The notes under the pieces are model-generated. The model was not told where the DNA came from and made no database searches. It worked only from the letters and a program-made list of their open reading frames with translations. The translations under genes were made by a program, and so were the position numbers. Below, piece by piece: positions 16,434 through 24,996 of a stretch of DNA of 64,000 nucleotides (within the stretch, counting starts at the first letter, position 1; every line of letters starts with the position of its first letter). Location: positions 98,423-162,422 of the forward strand of contig NZ_PDOG01000007.1 of the NCBI RefSeq assembly GCF_003202205.1. The letters run 5' to 3'. This DNA comes from Halomonas sp. LBP4 (GTDB lineage Bacteria > Pseudomonadota > Gammaproteobacteria > Pseudomonadales > Halomonadaceae).

Positions 16434-16760
16434 GCTGGCCTCGCTCGGGCAGCACCCCACTCGCCCGATGGTGCAGGGTGTCGACGGGTCGCCAACGCTG
16501 GCGGTGCCTATGGGGTCTGACCCCCGGGACGTCGAGGTTGCCGAGGAAGGCCATGTCGGTGGCTCCAGTCGAGCACGGGGTCAGACCCCATAGGTGCGGC
16601 CTCGGCACCTGGATCGAGCGGTCATGGCCTGCCATGGCGTCATCATCAAACATGTTGGCCTCGCTCGGGAATCGCCAGGTTGGCCTGAACGTGGGGAGAG
16701 TTACAGGGCTTGTGACGGCTGTCGGTGATCTCAACCATGCTGGCCTCGCTCGGGAATGAC
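16431..16760. repeat. Repeat-rich scar between moeA and moaB
   Basis: Three copies of CATGyTGGCCTCGCTCGGG sit at 16431, 16651 and 16736. Between the first two lies an 18-base inverted repeat, CCTATGGGGTCTGACCCC at 16507-16524 and its exact complement at 16577-16594. The stretch 16646-16738 duplicates the end of moaB. No intact gene fits in the ~300 bases between moeA and moaB. Confidence 0.8.
16646..16738 (-). pseudogene. Tandem duplicate of the moaB 3' end
   Basis: Read on the minus strand directly after moaB, codons give DSRHKPCNSPHVQANLAIPERGQHV, a changed copy of the moaB ending DSRHKPCNFANLVIPERGQHG. An ATG that overlaps the moaB stop could start a 30-codon frame here, but the reading is best explained as a partial gene duplication, not a gene. 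The copy ends with the same repeat that carries the moeA start region. Confidence 0.7.
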
Positions 16761-17261
16761 CAGGTTGGCGAAGTTGCACGGCTTGTGCCGACTGTCGAGC
16801 TGCTCGGCGAGGATGCCGTCCCAGGCGGTGCGGCAGGCGCCGGTGGAGCCGGGCAGGCAGAACACCACGGTGGCGTTGGCCAGCCCCCCGAGGCAGCGGC
16901 TCTGGATGGTGGAGCTGCCGATCTCCTGCCAGGAGAGGTGGCGGAAGAGCTCGCCGAAGCCCTCGATCTGCTTGTCGAGCAGCACCAAGATCGCCTCGGG
17001 TGTCGAGTCGCGGCCGGTGAAGCCGGTGCCCCCGGTGGTCAGGATCACCTGCACCCCGGGGTCGGCGATCCAGCCCGCCACCACGGCGCGGATGCGGTAG
17101 ACATCGTCGATGACGATCTGCTTGTCGGCCAGCCGATGGCCGGCGCCGGTGAGACGCTCGACCAGGGCCTGGCCGCTGCGGTCGGTCTCGTCGGTGCGGG
17201 TATCGGAGACCGTGAGAACCGCGACCTTTAGCGGGACGAAACCGTCGCGATCGTCGCTCAT
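16731..17261 (-). CDS. moaB: Molybdenum cofactor biosynthesis protein MoaB (MogA-like)
   Basis: This 176-residue MPT-binding-fold protein thought to adenylylate molybdopterin carries the MoaB/Mog motifs VLTVSDTRTDETDRSGQ near residue 15 and ILTTGGTGFTGRDSTPEA near residue 75, and FCLPGSTGACRTAWDGILAEQLD near 145. The usual C-terminus of relatives follows CNFANL with a short basic tail; here it reads VIPERGQHG, which is part of the local repeat, so the last codons may have been altered by the duplication next door. The ATG at 17261 overlaps the DUF1244 stop by four bases. Confidence 0.92.
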   Translation of the reverse strand: MSDDRDGFVPLKVAVLTVSDTRTDETDRSGQALVERLTGAGHRLADKQIVIDDVYRIRAVVAGWIADPGVQVILTTGGTGFTGRDSTPEAILVLLDKQIEGFGELFRHLSWQEIGSSTIQSRCLGGLANATVVFCLPGSTGACRTAWDGILAEQLDSRHKPCNFANLVIPERGQHG

Positions 17262-17575
17262 GCCTGTCCCTTCTTCTGCTGTTGCCGAGCCTCGAGGGCG
17301 GCGAGTTGTTCCGGGGTGGCCGGGGCTTGATACTTCTCCTTCCACTCCGCGTAGGGCATGCCGTAGACGTAGTCGCGGGCGGCGTCATAGTCGAGTTCGG
17401 CACCGCGCTCCTCGGCGGCGGCCACCAGCCACTTCGAGAGGCAGTTGCGGCAGAAGTCGGCCAGGATCATCAGCTCGATGTTCTGCACCTCCTTGTGCTC
17501 GTCGAGGTGCCTGAGCAGGCGGCGGAAGGCTGCCGCCTCGAGTTCGGTACGGGTGGTATCGTCGAGATGCTGCAT
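17258..17575 (-). CDS. DUF1244 family protein
   Basis: This 105-residue protein matches DUF1244 throughout: AFRRLLRHLDEHKEVQNIELMILADFCRNCLSKWL and DAARDYVYGMPYAEWKEKYQ. The conserved FCRNCLSKW cysteines suggest a metal or redox site, but no function is known. A GGGAGATAC ribosome-binding site supports the ATG at 17575. It is joined to moaB by an ATGA overlap and so forms one operon with it. Confidence 0.88.
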   Translation of the reverse strand: MQHLDDTTRTELEAAAFRRLLRHLDEHKEVQNIELMILADFCRNCLSKWLVAAAEERGAELDYDAARDYVYGMPYAEWKEKYQAPATPEQLAALEARQQQKKGQA

Positions 17576-17626
17576 GGGGTATCTCCCTGCCTGTCGTGAA
17601 GGGGTCGTGAGTGCCGCCAGCATAAC

Positions 17627-17652
17627 AAAAGACACCGCCCGGGGGCGGTGTC
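17627..17652 (-). terminator. Rho-independent terminator of the formate dehydrogenase operon
   Basis: On the minus strand GACACCGCC CCC GGGCGGTGTC forms a near-perfect stem of about nine base pairs, followed by TTTTGTTAT. It lies 23 bases past the stop of the cytochrome b subunit gene. Confidence 0.9.
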
Positions 17653-17674
17653 GAAGCATCGCGATGAGGCCGAA

Positions 17675-18736
17675 TCATCCCGAGCGGGGCGTCGGTTCCT
17701 CGCCGCCGCCGGAGGGCTTGCCACCGGCGGCGAGCTGCTCCTCGGGAATCGCCTCGTCCTTGACCTCCTCATACCAGAGGTTGTGGTGATCCCTGGCCCA
17801 GGTCTCGTCCACATAGCCGGTGGTCATCCCCTCCAGGGCCCCCTCGGTGCCGATGGTGCCGATGTAGATGTGGCCCAGTGCCACGGCGGTCAGGCCCAGC
17901 GCGCCCACGGCGTGGATGAGGTTGGCCCACTGCATGGTGTCGCGGCCCTGGCCGTAGTTGGGGAAGTCGAGCACGAAACCGCTGGCGATCACCACGATAC
18001 CCGCCGTGGCCAGCAGCCAGAACCAGACCTTCTCGCCACCGTTGGCGAAGCCGGCATCGACATGTGTCTTGCCGACCATGCCGCCTCCCTTCTTGAACCA
18101 CGCCAGGTCGTGCTTCTTCGGCCAGTTGTGTTTCAGCACCCGGGCCAGCAGCACGATCAGCAGGATGCCGAACAGCGGCCCCAGATAGTTGTGGATCAGC
18201 TTGGTGCCCGACATCATCGCCGCCCAGAAGCCGTCACCGAACAGCGACCGGAAGACGAACTTGCCGTAGAGCAGGTTGAGCCCGGTCAGCGCGAGCACGA
18301 TGAACAGGCTCGCCACCGTCCAGTGGATCGCACGGACGACCAGCGGCCAGCGCAACAGCTTGCGCCCCGTGCGCGGTTCGCTGAGGTCCTTGCGGCCGAT
18401 GACCAGGTAGAAGAGCGCGATCACCACGATCATGCCGCCGATGGCGATCAGCCCGAAGGGCGAGACCCAGCGGTTGCGCAGCTGCCGCCAGCGCTCGCCG
18501 CTGGCATTGACCAGGTTGTAGTTGGAGTCGGCCCGGCTGTCGCGGAAGTTGGCCCCGGTCTCGCCACTGCGTACCTGGCGCCAGGTGTCCGGCGTCACCC
18601 CGACGACGGCGGTGGCCGCCTCGCGGTCCGCGTCGGCCTGGGCCAGCACCGACTGGGCGATCCCCAGGCCGACCAGCAGTACCAGGGTGAAGACCGCCAC
18701 CCGCCAGAACCCAGGCCATGCATTGGAAATGTACAT
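17675..18736 (-). CDS. Formate dehydrogenase gamma subunit (cytochrome b556)
   Basis: This is the membrane subunit that passes electrons from the Fe-S subunit to quinone. The 353-residue protein has an N-terminal hydrophobic segment (VAVFTLVLLVGLGIAQSVL), a periplasmic stretch, and a cytochrome b561-type four-helix core. Heme-ligand histidines are visible in VVRAIHWTVASLFIVLALTG and in LIHAVGALGLTAVALGHIYIG. The tail is acidic and cytoplasmic. It is the last gene of the fdh operon, nine bases after the beta subunit gene, and a terminator follows. Confidence 0.9.
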   Translation of the reverse strand: MYISNAWPGFWRVAVFTLVLLVGLGIAQSVLAQADADREAATAVVGVTPDTWRQVRSGETGANFRDSRADSNYNLVNASGERWRQLRNRWVSPFGLIAIGGMIVVIALFYLVIGRKDLSEPRTGRKLLRWPLVVRAIHWTVASLFIVLALTGLNLLYGKFVFRSLFGDGFWAAMMSGTKLIHNYLGPLFGILLIVLLARVLKHNWPKKHDLAWFKKGGGMVGKTHVDAGFANGGEKVWFWLLATAGIVVIASGFVLDFPNYGQGRDTMQWANLIHAVGALGLTAVALGHIYIGTIGTEGALEGMTTGYVDETWARDHHNLWYEEVKDEAIPEEQLAAGGKPSGGGEEPTPRSG

Positions 18737-18745
18737 GCAGCCTCC

Positions 18746-19360
18746 TTACCCCTGGCGGGTGGCGTCATAGGCGAGGTTGTCGGTGTCGGCGCGGGGGTTG
18801 CCCGACCAGGCGCCGTCCGGGTGTCCGCGCTGGACCACCCGCTGGCGGAAGATGTCGGCAATCGTCTGGGCATCGCCGGCGAGCAGCGCCTTGGTGGAGC
18901 ACATCTCGGCGCATAGCGGCAGCTTGCCTTCGTCGATACGGTTGGCGCCGTATTTCTGGTATTCCTCCTCCTTGGTTTCCGCCGGGCCGCCGGCGCAGAA
19001 GGTGCACTTGTCCATCTTGCCGCGCTCGCCGAAGGCGTTCTGCTGCGGGAACTGGGGCGCACCGAAGGGACAGGCGTAGAGGCAGTAGCCGCAGCCGATG
19101 CACAGATCCTTGTCGTGCAGCACGATGCCGTCATCGCGCTGATACAGCGTCTCGGTAGGACAGACGGCGATGCAGGGCGCATCATCGCAGTGCATGCAGG
19201 CCACCGAGATCGACACCTCGGTGGGTTCGCCGTCGTCGAGGGTGACCACCCGGCGGCGCTGGATGCCCCATTCGACGTCGTTGGCGTTCTTGCAGGCGGT
19301 GACGCAACCGTTGCACTCGATGCAGCGTTCGGCGTCGCACATGAACTTCATAGTGGCCAT
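18746..19360 (-). CDS. Formate dehydrogenase beta subunit, 4Fe-4S ferredoxin type
   Basis: This 204-residue electron-transfer subunit has four cysteine clusters of the FdnH/FdhB kind: CIECNGCVTACKN near residue 14, CMHCDDAPCIAVCP near 56, CIGCGYCLYACPFGAPQ near 88 and CTFCAGG near 119. It links the catalytic subunit to the cytochrome b. No C-terminal membrane helix is present, unlike E. coli FdnH (~294 residues), so it is the short periplasmic or soluble type. The gene starts at 19360, 10 bases after the alpha subunit gene. Confidence 0.92.
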   Translation of the reverse strand: MATMKFMCDAERCIECNGCVTACKNANDVEWGIQRRRVVTLDDGEPTEVSISVACMHCDDAPCIAVCPTETLYQRDDGIVLHDKDLCIGCGYCLYACPFGAPQFPQQNAFGERGKMDKCTFCAGGPAETKEEEYQKYGANRIDEGKLPLCAEMCSTKALLAGDAQTIADIFRQRVVQRGHPDGAWSGNPRADTDNLAYDATRQG

Positions 19361-19370
19361 GTTGTTCTCC

Positions 19371-22223
19371 TCAGCTGGCCTTCTCGATACGACACAGGGT
19401 GCACTTGGTTTCCTGCATCTGCGTCACCGAGTCATAGCCGTAGGTGGTGGCGGTGTTGGCCGCCTCGCCGAGCACATAGGGCGCGGAGCCTTCCGGGTAG
19501 CGGTCATGCAGGCTCTCGCCCTGGAACATGCCACCGAAGTGGAAGGGCATGAACACCACTTCGCGGGCCACCCGGGGCGTGACCAGGGCCTTGACCCGCA
19601 CGCGCCCACCCTCGGCGCCCTCGACCCAGACGTCGTCGCCGTCGGCCACCGCCAGGTCGTTGGCCAGCGCCGGGTTGATCTCGACGAACATCTCCTGCTG
19701 CAGTTCGGCGAGCCAGGACATGGAGCGCGTCTCCTCGCCGCCCCCCTCGAACTCCACCAGGCGCCCGGAGGTCAGGATGATCGGGTAGCGATCCGAGTTG
19801 TCGTTGTCCTGGATGCTCTTGTAGAGGGTCGGCAGCCGGTAGTGCGAGGCCACGTCGTCCCAGGTGGGATAGTCGGCGACCAGGTCGCGGCGGCTGGTGT
19901 AGAGCGGCTCGCGGTGCTTGGGGATGGGGTCGGGGAAGGTCCAGACGTTGCAGCGCGCCTTGGCATTGCCGAAGGGGGCGCACTCGTGGGCGATGGCCAC
20001 CCGCTGGATGCCGCCGGAGAGGTCGGTCTTCCAGTTCCTGCCATCCGCTTCCGCCTGTTCCTCCTCGCTGAGGTCATCCCACCAGCCGAGGTCCTTGAGC
20101 ATGACGTCGGTGAATTCGGGATAGCCGTCGTTGAGCTCGGAGCCCTGGCTGAACACGCCGTCAGCCAGGATGTTCTCGCCGTTGCGTTCGATGCCGAAGC
20201 GGGCGCGGAAGGTCAGGCCGCCTTCGGAGACCTTCTTGCTGGTGTCATAGAGGATCGGCGTGCCGGGGTGGCCCATCTCGGCGGTGCCCCAGCAGGGCCA
20301 CGGCAGGCCATAGTAGTCGCCATCGGCGGGACCGCCCTCGGCCTGCAGGGTATGGAAGCTGAAGGTGTGCCAGTTCTGCTGGTGGGCCTTGAGGCGCTCC
20401 GGGCTCTGGCCGGTGTAGCCCACGGTCCACATGCCGCGGTTGAACTCGCGGGTGATGTCCTCGATGAGCGGCTCGGTGCCGTTGACCTCGATATGCTTGA
20501 ACAGTTCGTCGGCGAAGCCCAGTTTGCGGGCCAGCAGGTACATGATCTCGTGGTCCGGCTTGGACTCGAACAGCGGCTCGATCACCCTGTCGCGCCACTG
20601 GAGGGCACGGTTGGTGGCGGTCACGCTGCCGGTGGTCTCGAACTGGGTGGCCGCCGGCAGCAGGTAGACACCGTCGCTGCGGCCATGCATCACCCCGGCC
20701 ACGGTGGGGTAGGGGTCGACGATGACCATCATCTCGAGCTGCTGCATGGCCTTCTGCATCTCGGGGCCACGGGTCTGGGAGTTGACCGCATGCCCCCAGT
20801 AGAACATCGCCTTGAGCCGGGTACGCTGGGAGATGGCCTCCTCCTCCTCGAGCACCCCGTCGACCCAGCGCGACACCGTGATGCCGTTGGTGTACATCGG
20901 CTGGCCATCGGCGTACTCGGTCTGGTCGAAGCGGCCCTTGAGCCAGTCGAGGTCGAGGTCCCAGACACGGGCCCAGTGTGCCCAGGCGCCCTCGGCCAGG
21001 CCGTAGTAGCCGGGCAGGGAGTGAGACATCAGCCCCAGGTCGGTGGCGCCCTGGACGTTGTCGTGGCCACGGAAGATGTTGGCGCCGCCACCGGAGACGC
21101 CGATATTGCCCAGCGCCAGCTCGAGGATGCAGTAGGCCCGGGTATTGTTGTTGCCGGTGGTGTGCTGGGTACCGCCCATGCACCAGACGATGCAGCCCGG
21201 CCGGTTCTCGGCCAGGCGCCGGGCGGTGTCACGCATCACGCCCTCGGGGACGCCGGTGATGCGCTCCACCTCGGAGGGGGGGAAGGCCGCCACCTCTTCA
21301 CGCACCTCGTCCATGGCATAGACGCGCTGGTCGATGTACTCCCGATCCTCCCAGCCGTTCTCGAAGATGTGCCACAGCAGGCCCCAGATGAAGGCCACGT
21401 CGGAGCCGGGGCGAAGGCGCACGTAACTGTCGGCCTTGGCCGCGGTGCGGGTGAAGCGCGGGTCGACGACGATGATGTGGGCGTGACTGCGCTCCTTGGC
21501 CAGCAGGATGTGCTGCATGGCCACCGGATGAGCCTCGCAGGGGTTGGAGCCGATGAACATGATCGCCTTGCTGTTCTGAATGTCGTTGAGCGAGTTGGTC
21601 ATCGCCCCGTAGCCCCAGGTGTTGGCCACCCCCGCCACGGTGGTGGAGTGGCAGATGCGCGCCTGGTGATCGGTGTTGTTGGTGCCGGCCAGGGCGGCGA
21701 ACTTGCGCATCAGGTAGGCCTGTTCGTTGCTGAACTTGGCCGACCCCAGCCAGTAGACGCTGTCGGGCCCGTGTTCCTCGGTCAGGGCCAGCACCTTGTC
21801 GCCGATCTCCTCGATGGCGTCGTCCCAGCTCAGGCGCTGCCACTCGCCGCCGACCAGCTTCATGGGGTACTTGAGGCGGCGGCTGGAATGGCCGTGCTGA
21901 CGCAACGAGGCGCCCTTGGCACAGTGGGCGCCGCGGTTGATGGGGTGGTCGAAGGCGGGCTCCTGCCGGGTCCAGATGCCCTCCTGGACCTCGGCGTAGA
22001 CGCCACAGCCCACCGAGCAGTGTGAACAGATGGTGCGCCTGGTCTCCACCGGCGAGTCGAGTACCGGGGTCTTGTCGGCGGCCTCGGTGCGGCGCATCAT
22101 CGGGGCGCCCATGAAGCCGGCGGCGGCCAGGCCGCCGGTGGCCCCGCTGCGCTTGAGGAACTGGCGGCGGGAGATGCCCAGTCCGGCAGCCTTCGGGGCA
22201 TCACTTTTACGAGTCAGACGCAT
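19371..22223 (-). CDS. Formate dehydrogenase alpha subunit, Mo/W-bis-MGD, Cys-type, Tat-exported
   Basis: This catalytic subunit oxidises formate to CO2. It has 950 residues. The Tat signal has SRRQFLKRS at residues 18-26 and a hydrophobic stretch. The first 4Fe-4S cluster uses C66, C69, C73 and the Cys in RGAHCAKGAS. The metal ligand is a cysteine near residue 190 (ARICHSTTVAG), where E. coli FdnG has selenocysteine, and the essential His follows it. The MGD-binding C-terminal domain ends with TLCRIEKAS. It needs the moeA/moaB products and the TorD chaperone encoded in the same region. Confidence 0.94.
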   Translation of the reverse strand: MRLTRKSDAPKAAGLGISRRQFLKRSGATGGLAAAGFMGAPMMRRTEAADKTPVLDSPVETRRTICSHCSVGCGVYAEVQEGIWTRQEPAFDHPINRGAHCAKGASLRQHGHSSRRLKYPMKLVGGEWQRLSWDDAIEEIGDKVLALTEEHGPDSVYWLGSAKFSNEQAYLMRKFAALAGTNNTDHQARICHSTTVAGVANTWGYGAMTNSLNDIQNSKAIMFIGSNPCEAHPVAMQHILLAKERSHAHIIVVDPRFTRTAAKADSYVRLRPGSDVAFIWGLLWHIFENGWEDREYIDQRVYAMDEVREEVAAFPPSEVERITGVPEGVMRDTARRLAENRPGCIVWCMGGTQHTTGNNNTRAYCILELALGNIGVSGGGANIFRGHDNVQGATDLGLMSHSLPGYYGLAEGAWAHWARVWDLDLDWLKGRFDQTEYADGQPMYTNGITVSRWVDGVLEEEEAISQRTRLKAMFYWGHAVNSQTRGPEMQKAMQQLEMMVIVDPYPTVAGVMHGRSDGVYLLPAATQFETTGSVTATNRALQWRDRVIEPLFESKPDHEIMYLLARKLGFADELFKHIEVNGTEPLIEDITREFNRGMWTVGYTGQSPERLKAHQQNWHTFSFHTLQAEGGPADGDYYGLPWPCWGTAEMGHPGTPILYDTSKKVSEGGLTFRARFGIERNGENILADGVFSQGSELNDGYPEFTDVMLKDLGWWDDLSEEEQAEADGRNWKTDLSGGIQRVAIAHECAPFGNAKARCNVWTFPDPIPKHREPLYTSRRDLVADYPTWDDVASHYRLPTLYKSIQDNDNSDRYPIILTSGRLVEFEGGGEETRSMSWLAELQQEMFVEINPALANDLAVADGDDVWVEGAEGGRVRVKALVTPRVAREVVFMPFHFGGMFQGESLHDRYPEGSAPYVLGEAANTATTYGYDSVTQMQETKCTLCRIEKAS

Positions 22224-22250
22224 GGCTGTGATCTCCTGGCTGTCGAGCCG

Positions 22251-22451
22251 TCAGTCCCGCAGGGTGGCGTAGAAGGCACGGATATGGTCGGTCTCCCGGT
22301 AGTGGCGGGAGGTGTCGGCCGGCGGTTCGTCGGCGGTCTCGGCCTGGGCCAGGGTGACGTGACCGACGGCGGCCGCTGCCCCGGCGGCGGCGGTGCCGAC
22401 CCCGAGGGTCTTGAGGAAGCGGCGGCGCTGCGGGTTGCGAGTCTTGTTCAT
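22251..22451 (-). CDS. Small Tat-signal protein of the formate dehydrogenase locus
   Basis: This is a 66-residue protein, nearly all twin-arginine signal: NPQRRRFLKTLGVGTAAAGAAAAVG, then a short tail ending SRHYRETDHIRAFYATLRD. Proteins of this kind occur next to fdhA in many proteobacteria and are named only as formate dehydrogenase region Tat-signal proteins. It may be a small periplasmic subunit or an assembly factor. The ATG at 22451 has GAGGAG upstream. The spacing to fdhA is 27 bases. Confidence 0.83.
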   Translation of the reverse strand: MNKTRNPQRRRFLKTLGVGTAAAGAAAAVGHVTLAQAETADEPPADTSRHYRETDHIRAFYATLRD

Positions 22452-22547
22452 GGGAGTCTCCTCGATCATGCCGTGGCCTTGCGTTGGCGTTGTTGTCATG
22501 TCCATGGGCGCTCTTGCGATGATGTCGTCGGGTTCTCTCTCCAGGCA

Positions 22548-23177
22548 TCAGGGCTCGACGAGCCTGACGGGGTCCTGCGCTGCCTCACCGGCGAGCAGCG
22601 CCTCTTCCTTGTCGATGAAGGCCCGGCCGAGCCGGCCGAGTCGGGAATAGAAGGGCGATGCGACCGCGGCCAGGTCGGCCAGGCAGTGCGCGGCCCAGGG
22701 CGCCAGGTGCGCCATGAAGAACCGCGCCTCGGCGGGGGAGCGGGCCTCGATGAGCAGGGCCATCACTTCGCAGAGTGCGGCCAGGTGGTCTTCCGGGTCG
22801 CGGGTCCGCTCGCTGCGCTCGAATCCCAGCACCTTGAGGTCCCGGCGCAGGGCCACCAGGGCCTCGTCCAGCAGTTCGCCGTTGCGGTACCAGGAGGCGT
22901 AGGGCGTCACGTCCCCCTGGATGACGCCGACGAGATGGCGGAAATGGGCGCGGGTCAGCTCTTCGATGGAGGCGTCGCCTGCCGAGGCGATGAGCTCGCG
23001 CCAGGGGCTGGCGAGGGCGCTGCCGTCGTCCTCGACCTCCAGCCCGGCGAGCCAGTCGAGCAGCGCGGTATCCGGTGGCTCGCGCAGCAGGCGTGCCAGC
23101 AGCCGGTAGACATCGGCCCGCAGGGCATGGAACTCGTCGAGTTCGGGGGCCACCCGGGGCGTGACAGTATCGGTCAT
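22548..23177 (-). CDS. TorD/DmsD-family molybdoenzyme chaperone
   Basis: This is a 209-residue all-helical cytoplasmic chaperone that binds the Tat signal of its partner and holds it until cofactor is loaded. Family marks are RADVYRLLARLLREPP near the start, GDVTPYASWYRNGELLDE in the middle and FFMAHLAPWAAHCLADLA near the C-terminus. The context identifies the formate dehydrogenase alpha subunit as its client. It starts four bases after the polyferredoxin gene. Confidence 0.87.
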   Translation of the reverse strand: MTDTVTPRVAPELDEFHALRADVYRLLARLLREPPDTALLDWLAGLEVEDDGSALASPWRELIASAGDASIEELTRAHFRHLVGVIQGDVTPYASWYRNGELLDEALVALRRDLKVLGFERSERTRDPEDHLAALCEVMALLIEARSPAEARFFMAHLAPWAAHCLADLAAVASPFYSRLGRLGRAFIDKEEALLAGEAAQDPVRLVEP

Positions 23178-23181
23178 TGGC

Positions 23182-24903
23182 TCACACCTTCAGTTGCGAT
23201 TCGGGATTCCGCGCCAGTTCGTGCCACACGTCCCTTACGCGACAGTCCTCACACATCTCCAGCCGGGCCAGGGCATCGCCGGCGAAATACGGGTGGTCGG
23301 CGAGCTTGGCCTTGATCGTGGCGATGGTGCTGGCGGTGGCGAAGGGCTTGCCGCAACGGATGCAGTGGAAGGCCTCCTCCTCGTGGCACACCCGGCGCTG
23401 GTCCCGGGCCGGGTCGGCCAGGAAGCCGGGCAGCAGGGTGATGGCATCCTCCGGGCAGGCCTCGGCACAGAGCCCGCACTGCACGCAGTCGGCCTCGCGG
23501 AAGCTCAGCTGCGGACTGTCGGTTCCGGCCGCCAGGGCCGGGGTAGGACAGCCGGCCACGCAGGCCATGCACAGGGTGCAGGCGGCACTGTCCACGTCGA
23601 GATCGCCATAGGCGGCACCCGCGGGCATCGCATGGCGCCTGCCATCCGGCTCGCCGCACTCGAGTAGTCGGGTCAGCACGACGTTCAGGCGGTCGCGCTT
23701 GCCGGCGGTATCGAAGGCCAGGGGCGCCTCGACCAGGGGGGGATGCGTCGGCAGGGCGTCGCGGCCGGCCGTGTCGCCGGCGTCGAGGCAGGTCACGCGT
23801 TCGGGGGCGTGCCCCAGTGCCTCGAGCAGGGCCCGGGCCTGGGCGAGCTGGTCGTCGATGAAGGCGGAGAGCCGTTCGGGCATCTGCGGATGGCGCTGGA
23901 TGCGCACCTCGGCGGCACCGCCGGCCAGGGCGGTCAGCCACTGGTCGTGGCCCGCGCCCCCCAGCTCCGCGAGCGGGACGTCGAGGACATGGCCGGCCGG
24001 GTCGCCGTCAGCGGCGAGGTGTTCGGCTTCGCCGAAACGCACCACCGGCAGGGTGCCGCCGGCACGGCGGTAGGCGTCGAGCCAGGCCAGCAGGGTCTCC
24101 TGCTGGCGATGGGTGTCCGGTAACCGGAACTGGATGGCCCCCGTGGGACAGGCACTGCTGCAGCTGCCGACGCCGTGGCAACGGAAGGGGTCGATCTCGA
24201 TCCAGGCCGCTATGCGCCCCTGCTGGCTGGCGATGGCATCGGCCGGACAGACCTCGAGGCAGCGGGTGCAGCCGGTGTTGCCGCTGGCGGCATGCGCGCA
24301 GAGGTCGTGGTTGATCTGGAAGTAGCGCGGCTTGTCGAACTCGCCCACCAGGTCGGCGAAGGCCTCGAGCCGGGAGGCACGATCGGGCTCGGCCCAGCGC
24401 GTGGCGACATAGCCGGGCGGTGGCAGCTCCAGTGACAGCACCGGTCTCTCGCCGAGATCCAGGACCAGGTCGAAGTGGTCGCGGTCGGCCAGCGCCCGGG
24501 CCAGGTTGAGCGGCTGCTCGCGGGCGATCATGGCCGAGAAGCGGCCCAGGTAGCCCTCGATGTGCAGGCTTGCGGCCTGCTCGCGGCTCAGGGCCTGGCA
24601 GGTCAGGTGCCGGGTATCGGCCAGCAGGGTGTCGTCGTCGCTGTCATCTGCTGTCGGATCGCTGGCTTCGGCGACGGGCTCGGTGAAGGCGAGCGTCAGC
24701 GAGGCCAGCCCCCGGTCCTGCAGCGCTCGGGCGGCCCGACGGGCGGCCCGCTCGTTGCCCAGGATCAGGGCGTGCCCCTCACTCACATAGCCGACGCTGG
24801 CCGGGGTGAGGTTGAGCGGCCAGGAAACCTGGCGGTGCGTCGCCTCCCTCGCCCGACGATTGCCGGTGTCGTCCACCGGCAGCATCTCGATGCGCTGGTT
24901 CAT
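23182..24903 (-). CDS. Large polyferredoxin (4Fe-4S) of the formate dehydrogenase locus
   Basis: This is a 573-residue soluble protein with several ferredoxin cysteine sets. CTRCLEVCPADAI and CHGVGSCSSACPTGAI lie near residues 205-250, CTLCMACVAGCPTPAL near 440, CVQCGLCAEACPEDAI near 475, and CIRCGKPF plus CEDCRVRD near 515-560. It resembles the 4Fe-4S dicluster proteins found beside fdh genes, and may pass electrons or donate reducing power during maturation. An AT-rich 90-base leader upstream with TACAAT in a plausible -10 position suggests that the operon promoter lies there. GAGGTGG precedes the ATG. Confidence 0.8.
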   Translation of the reverse strand: MNQRIEMLPVDDTGNRRAREATHRQVSWPLNLTPASVGYVSEGHALILGNERAARRAARALQDRGLASLTLAFTEPVAEASDPTADDSDDDTLLADTRHLTCQALSREQAASLHIEGYLGRFSAMIAREQPLNLARALADRDHFDLVLDLGERPVLSLELPPPGYVATRWAEPDRASRLEAFADLVGEFDKPRYFQINHDLCAHAASGNTGCTRCLEVCPADAIASQQGRIAAWIEIDPFRCHGVGSCSSACPTGAIQFRLPDTHRQQETLLAWLDAYRRAGGTLPVVRFGEAEHLAADGDPAGHVLDVPLAELGGAGHDQWLTALAGGAAEVRIQRHPQMPERLSAFIDDQLAQARALLEALGHAPERVTCLDAGDTAGRDALPTHPPLVEAPLAFDTAGKRDRLNVVLTRLLECGEPDGRRHAMPAGAAYGDLDVDSAACTLCMACVAGCPTPALAAGTDSPQLSFREADCVQCGLCAEACPEDAITLLPGFLADPARDQRRVCHEEEAFHCIRCGKPFATASTIATIKAKLADHPYFAGDALARLEMCEDCRVRDVWHELARNPESQLKV

Positions 24904-24996
24904 GCCACCTCACGGTCAGTGATACTTTGTTATTGTATGGTGATGCTAATGTTGCAGTCTGGTTGGTTTTCGTGATGACGCCAGACCACCCTTGGT

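Noticed and set aside
16739..17403. Second long minus-strand frame overlapping moaB
   Set aside because: Shadow frame of moaB; the continuation across 16646-16433 only joins the duplicated scar and has no start or domain.
19170..22025. 951-codon open frame on the plus strand
   Set aside because: It is fully antisense to the formate dehydrogenase alpha gene, has the composition of a GC-rich shadow frame (His, Gly, Val, Ala-rich) and no recognisable domain.
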